The notes below the pieces were generated by a model, which made no database searches, was not told where the DNA came from, and saw nothing but the letters and a program-made list of their open reading frames with translations. Shown here one piece after another: positions 25,952 through 37,284 of a stretch of DNA of 64,000 nucleotides; within the stretch, counting starts at the first letter, position 1; the number at the start of each line of letters is the position of its first letter. Where the stretch lies: assembly GCA_013398175.1 (NCBI GenBank), contig VZRZ01004350.1, positions 1 through 64,000 of the forward strand. Direction: 5' to 3'. Position numbers and translations under genes: made by a program. This stretch comes from Climacteris rufus. Taxonomy: Eukaryota; Chordata; Aves; Passeriformes; Climacteridae.

Positions 25952-26002
25952 AAAAAAAAAAACAAACAAACAAAAAAACAAACAAAAAAAAAAAACAAAC
26001 AC
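25952..26002. repeat. A-rich (CAAA)n microsatellite
   Basis: About 51 bases of A-runs and CAAA units. It resembles the tract at 453-518 in type but shares no flanking sequence with it. Confidence 0.8.
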
Positions 26003-26391
26003 TTGAAAAGAAAGGATGTGGATATACGTCCATGTTTGGAAGCACAGGTGAGAACAGGACATTTGCCCCTTTAACAAAACATTTTTTAAGGATCTAATTA
26101 CCTCAATCATCAGTCCTGTTCCTTGGGAGCATATATACACCGACTAACTTTACCTGACTCTAGTGTCCCAAGGTTCTTAGATGAATCACACCTCATAGAA
26201 AACCATCTCTTTCAGCTGCTCTAGAGAGAGATTAAAATTTAGCTTCTTATTTTAAAGACTCACATCAGTTCAATACCTAAAGCTAGGCAGTCTTAAAAGC
26301 AAACCTTGACAAAAAGTCAGATTGTTCACACTGTCCCTTTCAAACAGCCAATTTCTTCCTAGACCCAACGAGCAGATTAGGAGTGAAGTTT

Positions 26392-26413
26392 TTGCATGCA
26401 TATATGCATGCAA
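26392..26413. repeat. Perfect 22-base palindrome
   Basis: Arm TTGCATGCATA is followed at once by its exact reverse complement TATGCATGCAA, with no spacer. GAAG upstream and CTTC downstream could extend pairing past a small bulge. It contains overlapping ATGCAT cores of the sort bound by POU-type factors. It might be a cruciform-prone site or just a chance palindrome. Confidence 0.7.
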
Positions 26414-27662
26414 CTTCTTTGGTTTCCAATCTGATTTCAGGTTTTTTTTAGCTGAGGCACATATCTGCATCATCTGAACCATTAAGTTCAGAAATTGTCA
26501 CCAAAATTACTCATGTTTATTCACTTGCGTACCATGACTACTTCAATGAGTATAAGAGTATTCTCCTGACTAATTTTGTGGTTTTCAGTATGTTTAGGCA
26601 TCTCATAGCACTTCAGGATCTCTACTGTCTGTTGTGGCTTGGAGTATTCTGTCCATCAAGAAAGCGTGTCATGTTTTCCATAACAACTGAGAGTCTCTTT
26701 AGTTATCAAATAAAGTAAAATTGATAAGTAAGAGGGATCTGTCCAGAAAACACAAAAAAGGCAGATTGATCACTAAATCTGGTAACTCCTAACTGCTGTA
26801 GCACACATATTTAGCAATATGTTCTCTGGAATAAAATAAACCTGATTTCAAAACATTAGGATAAATTGCAAGCACATTATTTCAATTGTTTTGAGTATAA
26901 TTTATTTTAATTTTAAAACTTTGATATAACAAACTAAAAAAGTAATCATGTGAAAAATCTAATTATAGGGAAAATAGAAGTCTAAAGATCTCCCAGCCTA
27001 AAATACCTCAGGTCTGTACAGTTTGATATCCAACATATCGTTTAGTCCACAGTCAATATGTCTGTAGGGATCTGATCATGATAATCCTTGGTTTGCTTCA
27101 AATAAGCCTCTGTTCTTCTATTCTGAGCTGTGCAATAGCTTTTTCCTAGAAACAGTGCCAAGAAGGAGCACAGTAACAGGGGTCAAGTCCAACCATGAAC
27201 TTTATGAATTGTTTAGTTGCACATTAAAGGATAGCATCAAGTTCACTTATAAGCTTTGAAATGACCTTATTTCTAGCCTGTGCAGGTGGATGATTCCCTG
27301 TACATTTGATTCACTTGGTCAAGATTTAACCCATTCTCTCCTGCTGCTTTCCCCCCGAAGTCTCTGCCTTCTGCTTTTTATACTTCATAACTGTTTTACC
27401 GAAAAACACAAGTGGGTGAAAATCTGGAGAGTGTTTAGGATGCAGGGATATTGCTAACACACAAAGCTGATTCTTAGCTTTTCGACCCCAGGCCCAAGCT
27501 GAGGAGGAATGCTCCTCTCCACAGGTCTCTTCTAAAGTAGAGAATCATTCAGTTCGTACAATAACACACAGGATGCTTCAGGGTCAGCTGTAACAATAGC
27601 AAGGCTCTTGGATCCTTTGGTGTTGACTCTTTCAACACCTCAGAGAATGATAACAGACTTAC

Positions 27663-27737
27663 CAAAGTCAGTGACTTGCAGTTACAGGTAGCTGAAATGT
27701 GTGGGATCTGCTTTACCAAATTCTTTAAGCATGTCAT
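27663..27737 (-). other. Exon-like segment with strong splice signals
   Basis: On the minus strand a pyrimidine-rich TTTGGTCTTACTTTTAG acceptor precedes a 75-base segment that ends TTTG before a consensus GTAAGT donor. One frame is open throughout (25 codons, starting MTCLKNLVKQ). A second frame gives 17 codons (DMLKEFGKADPTHFSYL) and then a stop. That second frame would join the phase-1 donor of 33823-33976. Both splice signals are good, but such pairs also occur by chance in introns. The product is not recognised. Nearby minus-strand frames (27.5-28.0 kb) are broken by stops, which would also fit a decayed gene. Confidence 0.25.
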
Positions 27738-28737
27738 CTAAAAGTAAGACCAAACAATTCAAACTTTCAGTACCAACTTCCACACTTTCAGTGTTACTAC
27801 CTATATATTCAGGAGATGTTAAACTCACCCTTGCATAAGCTCTAGGTCCAAGGTCCATCTGAATCCTCATGGAAGTATCAGCATGCTTGCTCCCTGAGAA
27901 AATTCAGCTTCACTTCCACATCATCCTTGGAATACAAAACTGACCTCATTTGGGGGATGTGAAACCAAATAAACAGAATAACAGTCAAGACTTTGTTATC
28001 TAGAAATGAATAAGTCAAAATACAGCTTCTCTATATTTAAACTTCATGTTCTGATTGACTCTTCCACTTTACCTTGGAATGTTGTGGCAAGAAATTTGCG
28101 TAACGGCAGAGAGAGAAGAGGGTGGCCAGTGGAATACAAACTGATGGGTGCTAGTCCGATTATGGTAGTAGTATAATCCCACAGTCCCTTAGTGTACTAT
28201 TCATATTCAACATATCCATATAGACCACATCCATGCAAGTACCTTTTTTTCCTGTTATGTAGCTAATTATTTTCTTTTTTTTTTCCTCCTGTTAAACTTT
28301 CGGCAAAAGAAGGGATACTGGTAGCATGAGATCTACCAGGACTACTCTGTTGCTTCCATCTACTGCTACTGCTGGTATATCCTTCCTCCTCAGATAAGAC
28401 ATATTTTCTTGGTCAAAGCTGCATTAACATTTACAGAATAGTAACACCAATGCTGGAAACTTAGACACATCTCTCATGTGCATGTAATGGAGCTGAAATG
28501 GGTATTGAGCCTATCCTGGTAGTGTTACAGGAGTGTTAGAGGACAGCTGTGTGACTAACTGAATTTTTTTATCAGTTGAATAAAGAACAATCAATTGGAA
28601 AAATAATTTGAACATTTTTAATATTCCCAAAGTAAAGAGATGTGAGACTTTTTTTTCATATTGACCAAAATATTAAATATTCAGTGGAACAACTAAAAAG
28701 GTGGCAAATTTTTCTAAATGAAAAGTTGTTTTGAAAT

Positions 28738-28793
28738 GAAAAAATCAAAACATTTCACTTGAAAATGTCAGAGTGAAGTGTTTTGACTTTTTA
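28738..28793. repeat. Imperfect inverted repeat (hairpin) with 14-base loop
   Basis: The arm 28738-28758 (GAAAAAATCAAAACATTTCA plus C) pairs with 28773-28793 (GTGAAGTGTTTTGACTTTTT plus T) with about three mismatches. The loop is TTGAAAATGTCAGA. It may be the core of an old palindromic DNA-transposon remnant, but the flanks do not extend the symmetry convincingly. Confidence 0.5.
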
Positions 28794-30245
28794 AAATGTT
28801 TTTGCTGAAAAATGATAAATTATACATGAATTTTTGAATTGTTTCATCATCTCAAATATGCCTTTTAGTTAAAAGAAAGTTACAGCTCCCTTCATAGTGG
28901 TGTTTTTTTGTTGGTTTTTTTTTTTACCTCATGTCTCTGGTCTAAGTAAGCAAATGTTTTTTAGCTAGTTTTTGGGGGTCAATTTGTTTGAAACTTAACA
29001 TATATAGTCATCATAAAGCTCAAAGACTTGAACCATATGGTTGTGATAAGAGTATATCTGACTTCGCTGAAAAGAAATGCTTACAGTCATAGACACTTTA
29101 ACACACTAAAAACATACCCAAAGAGAGGAGCAATTTCTGCTCTGAATTACTATAGTTTAGAACGGAATAATTAGAAACTCTAAGTTGGATTGAGTTATTT
29201 CAGAATCCAAATGATAAGAGGTTTAGATAATTGTGCTTATTGAGAATTGTAGTTATGGAGAATGTTGTGATAAATCATGGTACGATCTATTGAGTGTTCA
29301 ACAACATCTGAATAATTACTGCAATGATTGTTGTGATGTTGTCTGTACTGCATTGAATGATATAGCTTCCGTGATAGAAATTAAATACTGTCATAATGTT
29401 ATTTCTGTTTTCAAGGAGTTGTTTGGACTGCTAGGGAAATGAGGTAGCATTCAATTTTAGGTTTTAAGTTAAAATACAATTGAGATCAGTGGTTATTAAA
29501 AATCATTACTCAGATTGAGCCTGTTATTTCCTCCCATATTTCTTCATTTATCTGATTTGTATTTGAGCAAAATCAAATTCTGAGAGGAATAATTTCTGAT
29601 TAGATCATAGCTGTTATTTAGTATCTGTGGGGGACTTAATACAATTGCTGCTAGTTCTTGAAATTTGGCCAAGTGGTAGTTAACATCCTACAGATGAGTC
29701 GGAACAAAATACCTCCTTTGTCTCTGTGCAAAATGTAAATAGAGAGACTATAGAATGTTATATCCTCTTTCGGCTATAGAAAGCATTTACATTTTCAATT
29801 CATTTTATTTAATACATCTTTTTCCATTCTTTCCTATCAATGGTGTTTATTTGAACTTTTTCCAAAATTGCTTTAGATCAAATACTGTGAAGGGTTACTG
29901 ACTAGTTTTAAGTTATAAGGAAAACTTTCCATTCTTTAAAAGCATTAGAAAGAGAAAATAGATGCAATACTACATTGTTTATTTACATTCAAAGTGAATT
30001 ATACCTCATATTGAATGTTGCATCTCTTTGGGTCTGATATAAAGATTTTTTTTATTTCAAGCATAATTGTTTGAAATGTAGCAGGTTAATAGTAGAAAAT
30101 GTATTTTCTACCTTGTAAAGTCTTTGGGGCATGATCTGTGTTGTGGTAATGGGCTACAGCTGAATGGAGCTCCTCAATGTTCTTTCTTTTGTTTACATCA
30201 ACAGAAAATTTGGGGCTCACAAATAAATACTCCCATAGGACCCAG

Positions 30246-30292
30246 GTGAAATGAATAATAAAAATAATGAATAATAATGAATAATAAAAAGG
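30246..30292. repeat. AAT-rich imperfect tandem repeat
   Basis: Units of AATAATGAATAAT repeat over roughly 47 bases with small changes. It is a simple low-complexity tract. Confidence 0.6.
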
Positions 30293-33200
30293 CATGAAAT
30301 TTCAATGAAATTTCAGCATGTTTTTTGTTTTTCTGTTCTGAAATGGAAGAATTACTCAAAAAAACTTACCACATCAAGCACTGTGTGTGTTTGTGTTAGC
30401 TGACATTTCTCTGGCTATTTCAAATAGGTCTCAAACAACTGCAAAGAGCCTTCCAGTAACTCGCTTGTATCAACTGTGCTGGGAAGACAATAGCTTCCCA
30501 GGCTGTAATCTGGACAGTACTGAAATCTATACACTTTCGCTTGAGTGTGAATGTTATAAATAGTGACTGACTGGAACTTCCAGACTTCAGAACAAGGTTT
30601 CATTTTCTAGGGACTGGTGTGGGAGTATTGTTCATACAGAGGTGCAAAGAAAAATCAAGATAATTTAACAATAGCCTAAGAGTTCTCTTTGTTTAAACTA
30701 TTCCCAAGAGGTGCAAACAACTTGGATTTGTAGCCAGACTCAGGAGGACTGGAAGACCTTTCTGGAAAAAGACGTTGCCAACATAGTTTATCACAAAGAA
30801 GCTATGAGTTGAGGTTTAATTGGGCATCCTTCATCAGTATTCATGCCTGTCTCAGATCTCAGCATCACTTTCAGATTACTTAAACTTCATAGTACAGCTA
30901 TGTTAGCCAAAACATAAAACAAAATAAGTAAAACGTTTCTTTTAGACAATGGCAATATTTAGGTTTTCAAATACATTACAGTTTGCTTCTCTTCAAGGTG
31001 TATCCATTTTCTTGTGTACTGTATTGAAAGTATTTCAGTTTAACTTGATTACATTTCCATTTACCTTTCTTTCAATGTGTGGTTTTATTTTCCACTAAAT
31101 ATTTCACCAACATGAAGATATTTCTGAATTATTCTCTGTTTCTCTCAACAGAAATGTTAAATATAGTCTGCAGCAGTGGCTGCCTTCATTAATATGATTT
31201 CAAAACAATCATGATGCTCAGTGCATACTTTATTTCTGCTAGGAGACATCACATTTCTGATTAAACTCAAATTGTAACTGAATGAAAATACATGGAATTC
31301 AAAATGATTATTTATATTGTATTTTCAATTTTTATTACTTTTTTTTTAACTAGGCGGAACAAAAGAACTCATAGGACAAAGGATGACATTTGGAAAAAAA
31401 ATATTTTCTCTATGAGCAGGCTTTCTTGTCACAAGTACTATACTGTCATTTAGATCTTTAGGAGAATTCTGTTTATATCAGAAACATGCAGTATTCATTA
31501 GGAATTAGTAAATTTATCCAGGAAAAATCCCCAAGGATTCTTTGCTATAGTTCTCTATAGTACTTCTCAGGGAAAGTCATGCTATTTTAGTCCATGGGAA
31601 ACTTCTTTGTACTTAAAATGAATAAAGAGAAAGAAAGAAAATTTTTTTTTCCCAAAGAGCACTAAGGAAGATGATGGATTAAAGCAGATGCAGACTGTTT
31701 GCAGTTATATAAGACGGTTAGGTACCCTGCTTGTTCTGGCTTTTGTAATTTGTCCATGTCCTACTTTATATAACTCAATCCATTGTGAGCAAAAACATGA
31801 AATACCAGAATAGTTCATATTTCATTTTGTCAGCAAATTAGAAAAAAAAAAATAAAAACAAACACAATAAACATCATATTTGCTGAGTATAGAAGTGAGT
31901 ATTTTTTCATATCAAAGGAGTCTGAAGAGAACAGAAGGTTAAGAAGATTTCTTTCTACAATGAGCAGATGTGCTTGTTACTGTTGATGGACAAGCTTATC
32001 CATTTACATCAATTAATATCAACAGCAAGCACATCAATATGGAAGCTTGTCCTGACGCCTTGATTTTTTCCCATCTGACAGGTAATAGTAGGGCTGGGAA
32101 AATGTCACAACAATTTAGTCATGCTTCACTGGCTTTAACTAGTTCAGTGACAATGGGAATGCATCATGCTAAGATTCCTTATGATTCATAATGGTACTGC
32201 ATTAGTCGGCTATTGCAGAGGATTTAAACTAGTCTTTGTCAATTAAGGGTTTAAGGTCAAATCCGCTTTATGGTTTTTTCATTCGTGCATTAAGTAAAAG
32301 CAAGTTAAAATATTTATGAATGGCACTGAAATGTGGAAACTTTCTTTAGGAACCTGTCTTTTCATATTGAGTCATAACTGAAACCAATGATGTTTGACAA
32401 AGAAAGGCTATTTCATCACATGGCATGGCTTATCCCTCCCATTCTCTAAAGGCCCAACTCTACTCCATTTTGGCAGGAAAATTTCTGTGGTTAGAAACCT
32501 GAAGTCATGAGCACTTTAGGCACTGAGATGAAATTATGCCTCAGCACACTTGACAATGATCAAGATATGACCTTAATATTGCCAAACAATATTTTTAAAT
32601 TTTTTGAGTGCTCAGCAAGCCAAGAAATATTCAAAAAACAGAAAGGAACACTGTATATGGGTCAGTGAAAGGGACACAGGGTAAGGTCTCTGCTGCCCAG
32701 CAGGAAAACCATAACAAGGCCAGACGAGCCTGGGTAAGATGTGCTGTCCCTGTGGCTGAACTGGGTGTTCAGCCTACCATCTGCAGGCTTTCCATTCTGG
32801 CTTCCTGGGGCCCACACATCCTACTTTGAGGATGGTTCAGGGAGCAGGGACAAGAGCGAGTTGCCAGTTTCACCCCTGGAGCCTCATCTGCTGGACAGCC
32901 CATGCAGCTCAGGGGACCTCTGCATCTTTCCCTTATTTCACAAATTAAAGACTACTGTATATCCATATGTTTTCTTCTTGAGGAGTAAGCAGTAATGGGA
33001 CATCTTTTGCTTATTTGTTTAGGTGTTACCTCACTGTTTTCCAAGGGTTGCACCAGGGTAGCTGAAAACACGTCATGTCCAATATAAGCATATTTCATTG
33101 TTGTGCAACATTTCAGTGCTTTGGGCTAGAAATGGCAACATGAATCCTTTTATGTAGAGACACATACATGCACGATTTCTCCACTCGAATATTTTTGAAT

Positions 33201-33822
33201 GAAATTGACATATATTCAGATAGTTTCTTTTCTGCAGAGTCCTCGCAAAGGAAACTATACTCGAAATAAGAGAGGGTTCAGTGTTCAGATATAAGTCATT
33301 GATTTAACCTTTCTGTCATGAGAAAAGTAAAATCAACTTCTTCCAATATAGTAATGTTTAGTTATATACGAAACAAGATCTTTGGAAAGGATAGGAAATT
33401 ACATTGTCTATAATCAATCAATCATCTGTGAAGAGAAGTTTATTTAAAGTGACTCCTTTCTGATTACATCTAGAAGAGATAAATAGAAAATTATTCATAA
33501 ATAAATCAATGTATTGATAATGTGACAGCTGAGAGGTTGTGCTCTTCCATGTAGATCATTTTACAAATGCCTGTGAAACCAGACAATGTTATCTAAATAA
33601 GCTTATACTAATGGCATATGTATATTGAATCAACAGTGTGGTTAGAAATTCAATAACAGTAATTAAAATTGTCTAGTCAGTCTATGAGAACTATATGTAA
33701 AATATCGGTATGAAAAACACATAAATACTGAGGATATTTTCACTGATTCAGAAATTGACACAATGGGTTATAAAAAAAGGTTATAGAGCTAAATATCCAC
33801 TGAGTGTTTATTGCATACTTAC

Positions 33823-33976
33823 CAGACATTATCTCTAAAGTGGCATAAAGATGTGTGGTGTTATCCCCATGGCTCTGTCCTGGTCTTGGAAGATGTATTT
33901 TGTAGATATGAATTATACTGTTCATCACAGGATCTTGAAGAAGTAGCTTTGAGCCCACCTCCAAGGTGATGGGCAC
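33823..33976 (-). CDS. Candidate internal coding exon, unidentified gene
   Basis: Read on the minus strand, ATTTTGCTAG (acceptor AG, weak pyrimidine tract) precedes 33976. The 154-base segment ends ATGTCTG before a perfect GTAAGT donor (33817-33822). It is open in one frame for 51 codons plus one base (phase 0 in, phase 1 out), beginning VPITLEVGSKLLLQDPV and ending HLYATLEIMS. The sequence looks protein-like: few low-complexity runs, and a charged and polar stretch including a possible N-glycosylation site (NTT). I do not recognise the family and will not guess a name. If real, a gene is transcribed on the minus strand and much of the surrounding sequence is intron. The segment at 27663-27737 could be the next exon by phase. 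Chance remains possible: 51 open codons with two splice motifs can arise in 64 kb. Confidence 0.35.
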
Positions 33977-36900
33977 CTAGCAAAATGTTTTATATGAGGA
34001 GACACAGAAAGGCATGTTCAGTCCATAGGGAAAGGTATTTCCTGGAACAGCATGATAGTCTTGGAGAAATTAATGTGAAGAAAGTTACAGAAATATCACT
34101 CAAAATCATGAAGATGGCAGGTTTTGTGTGTCCAAATCCTATGCTTAGTATGGCTCTGAGAAAAATAAAGAAGGCATTGAAACCTCTTAAACATAATCAG
34201 TTTTTTCTTGTCTTCCTTGTTCTGAGAAACATCTTTTTTCTAGAATCCTAAATTTCTTTGGGCAAGGAAATGGTCACTAAAATACTGAACCTGAATGTTT
34301 TTAACTAGATCCCTTAATGTTCTATTCTCTGGTGATAAATTTCATCAGATTCATTATGTGAAAAACTTGGTTTTTCTGAAGATGAAAATGGTTATTTTAA
34401 GGAAAAAAAAATTTCCATTCAGAAATTACAATTTTTCTGAAAGTTCACTTTTCAATAGAAAGACCCCTCCAACACCGTTAAGAAAAACTCTCAGAAAACT
34501 GAAGACACAAATCCTGTCTCAAATTAGTTCAAAGACACAATGTTAAACATAGAAATCTGTTTATCAAAGTCAGAAATAGTTTTTCTTCATCTAATGTTAG
34601 TTGTTTGGTTTTTTTTTTTTAATTAGGCTTTATGGTGGTCTCAATGTTTAAAAACTTAGTTCTTTACATTTAAAAAAAATCCTCTTATAACATGATATAT
34701 ATATATATATGTGTTAAGTGTATATCCCACAAAGAGAGTGGACTGAGAAAAGAAGAATAGAAGTATTAAAATGCAGAGTGAGTATAAGTTTGTTCAGGTG
34801 CTTTACAAATTTCTCTCCTGTTAATAGGAAAAGTTTTGGGGCAGTATTTGAGAACTAGACGAGAGACAACATAACAGTGATGGTAAGCAAAAGATGGTGA
34901 GTACAGCTCTGTGTTAATCCCAGATTTATGAGTTGATCACCTTGCAACAGCTGCTTTAAGCATGGTGCTTGGTGAAGTTGAAGGAGGTCTAGTAGAGAAC
35001 TTTTAGTCTTCTGAGTCCTCAAAGGTTAAAAAAAAATTAGAATAGAGAAATAGAGCAAGTGCACTGAAACCAGAGGATTCAGGCACAGGTGTTGCCCAAG
35101 AGATTATTAAGAACAAGACAAGACACCCAAAAAGGCACTTTGCAATGAAACAAAGGGCAGGGTTTGTGCATTTGGTCCATGGTAAGAATTTATTTATCTT
35201 CCAAATTTCAATTCTGATTTCCACCGATACCTTATATTTCTTCACTATGACATATTAAAGAGATATTAGAGTATACATATTTGATCTAGGAAGGGTAGCT
35301 CTACAATCTGGATCCAGCAGGTATACTTTTACAAAAACCAGGCTCAGTTTTTCCCTTAGATGCACTGATCTAAACAACATAATTGGCAAATTGTCAGCCC
35401 AATCCCAGATGGCAAGTGGCTATTGCTAAGCAGCAGCAGTGTGTGTGGCCAGTAAGGCCTCTGCTTTGGTGGCACACATCTCCAAGAAGCATCTTTCTTC
35501 CACTTCCTTAAGAAAGAAAATCAAGAGTTTTGCTGTTCTTGAGGTGCTGCAGAAGCATCTTGAAACGATCATGTGATCTGTTCTACAAGCCAAAAGAGGT
35601 GTTTCTTCAAGGCCTTTTTTAAGCTGAGATGTGCTGCTGCTTGCTCAAACTCTCCCACATACAGATGAGGACATAATATAGGGCTATGTCTCATTATGCA
35701 ACCTACCTCCCACACACATGTTCTAAAAGAAAGCACTGAACAGCTGCATAACACTCCTTGGGGTATGAATAGAGTCTTTAATACCAACTCTGAAATGAGA
35801 GTGATTAGTGCTGTTGTTGGCACACACAGCACCTGAGCATTCATAGTTCAGTTCAATGCAGCTGATGGTGCATCCTGATTTTTGAAGGGAAAGAGCTGCC
35901 AGGTTTGGTCAGAGGACACTCCATAGTGACTTATTACTAAAGCATTACTAAACCTTGAGCATGGCACTCTGATTCATGCTCACTATGGGATCAATGTACT
36001 CCCCTCATTAATTAGCAGTTTATTGTGATAGTTTTTCAATAATAAAATACCAGGGGTGATGCTACAAGTTAGAATCACTAGGATGCTTCAGGGATGCCAC
36101 TGCCAGTACTAGAGTAGTGAGTGAGAGCTTTGCCTGACCCACTCAACAGGCAGAGCCCTGCAAACAGCAGTCATAAGATGTCTACATCACACACCGAAAA
36201 GGTGCCTGCTGCTGTAGATGGATATGCTCTCTGGCAGCTCAGAAAGAAAAAAGAGAAATAGATTTAGTTGTAAGCAAGGATGGTATACTGGTAAATTAGT
36301 CCTATTTATATTCCTTGGCAAACTGAGCACTTAACCCACCCTGTCAGGATGACTGCCTGACCCCGGAAATCTCAGCTGGAGGAGGAAGACTGTAGAGACT
36401 AGTAACAGGCAGTGTGAAAAATTAATACTCACAGCTCCTAGCTCACTGCAACAGGGTTATTTATTTATTTAGATTCCTGCAAATGTGAAAAAGCTACTTC
36501 TCCATATGGCCTAAATGCCATTGATAAATACTTGAAAATACCTCCTGATAGAGCAATTTAAGAAGCCTCTCTTCATGTACTGATCCTCCCTCCCTGCTCG
36601 ATCAATGGTCTGCTTTTAAATGGCCATTGTATACCCACATTTTCAAATAGAGTGAAAAAAGATGAGCCTTGCAATATGCCCTGCAGGTCAAATTCAGGTT
36701 ATATTAAGTCAGAGAAGGGGAGGAATCCATTTCAATGTTAGTGAGGAGTGGATCTATTTATAAGGTCTTTTTAAACCCTTCCTTCATTTCACAGCATATA
36801 TATCAGTTGATTTTCTTCAGCACAGATGACTATGGCTGCTGAAGTATCATCTCATCAGGGAAACTAGTGTATTGGTTTTTATTCTTAGAAACAGAATAAA

Positions 36901-37245
36901 TAAAACTAATGAACAAGGCAAAAGAAGAAAACATCAGCAGATTTTCCTCCAGTCAGCACAAGGTGTTATGTTTTTATTTCTGTTGGTATTAAAAAAGTAT
37001 TCTTTCAAGATATCTAGTGTGGCATTTAGCATCGGGACTTTGTTCAGTATTCCAGCAAATAAAAACATTTGGAAAAATGGCCTGCCTTTGTGTTCTGTTC
37101 CAGTAATGGGAAACAATATTTGTGTGAACTGGGCTACACATTTTAAAAAACTTCTACAGGTGTGGGTACTCACATTTGTTAAGTACCAAAACCCAACCTT
37201 TGTTATCTGAAAATCTAGTTTTTGCAAATATTTAAGCACGCGGTA

Positions 37246-37284
37246 AATAGTAAAAAACACAACTCAATAGTAAAAACACAACTC
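37246..37284. repeat. Tandem duplication of ~20 bases
   Basis: AATAGTAAAAAACACAACTC is followed directly by AATAGTAAAAACACAACTC, a copy one A shorter. It is a recent slippage-type duplication. Confidence 0.8.

Larger units (their letters stand above)
24000..27662. other. AT-rich non-coding stretch
   Basis: A 158-codon plus frame at 25003-25479 is rich in K and R around its middle but has no recognisable domain. Its flanks lack strong splice signals, so it is not called. The stretch includes the CAAA simple repeat at 25952-26002 and the palindrome at 26392-26413. No interspersed repeat was recognised. Confidence 0.45.
27738..33822. other. AT-rich non-coding stretch between exon-like segments
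   Basis: No named gene or mobile element was found. If the minus-strand segments at 27.7 and 33.8 kb are exons of one gene, this is its intron. It includes an imperfect hairpin at 28738-28793 and an AATAATGA-rich stretch at 30246-30292. A modest local fall in AT content near 32640-32900 matches no family I know. Confidence 0.4.

Noticed and set aside
36872..37260. Overlapping open frames on both strands near 37 kb
   Set aside because: Acceptor-like sequences exist but no good donor; both strands being open points to composition rather than coding.
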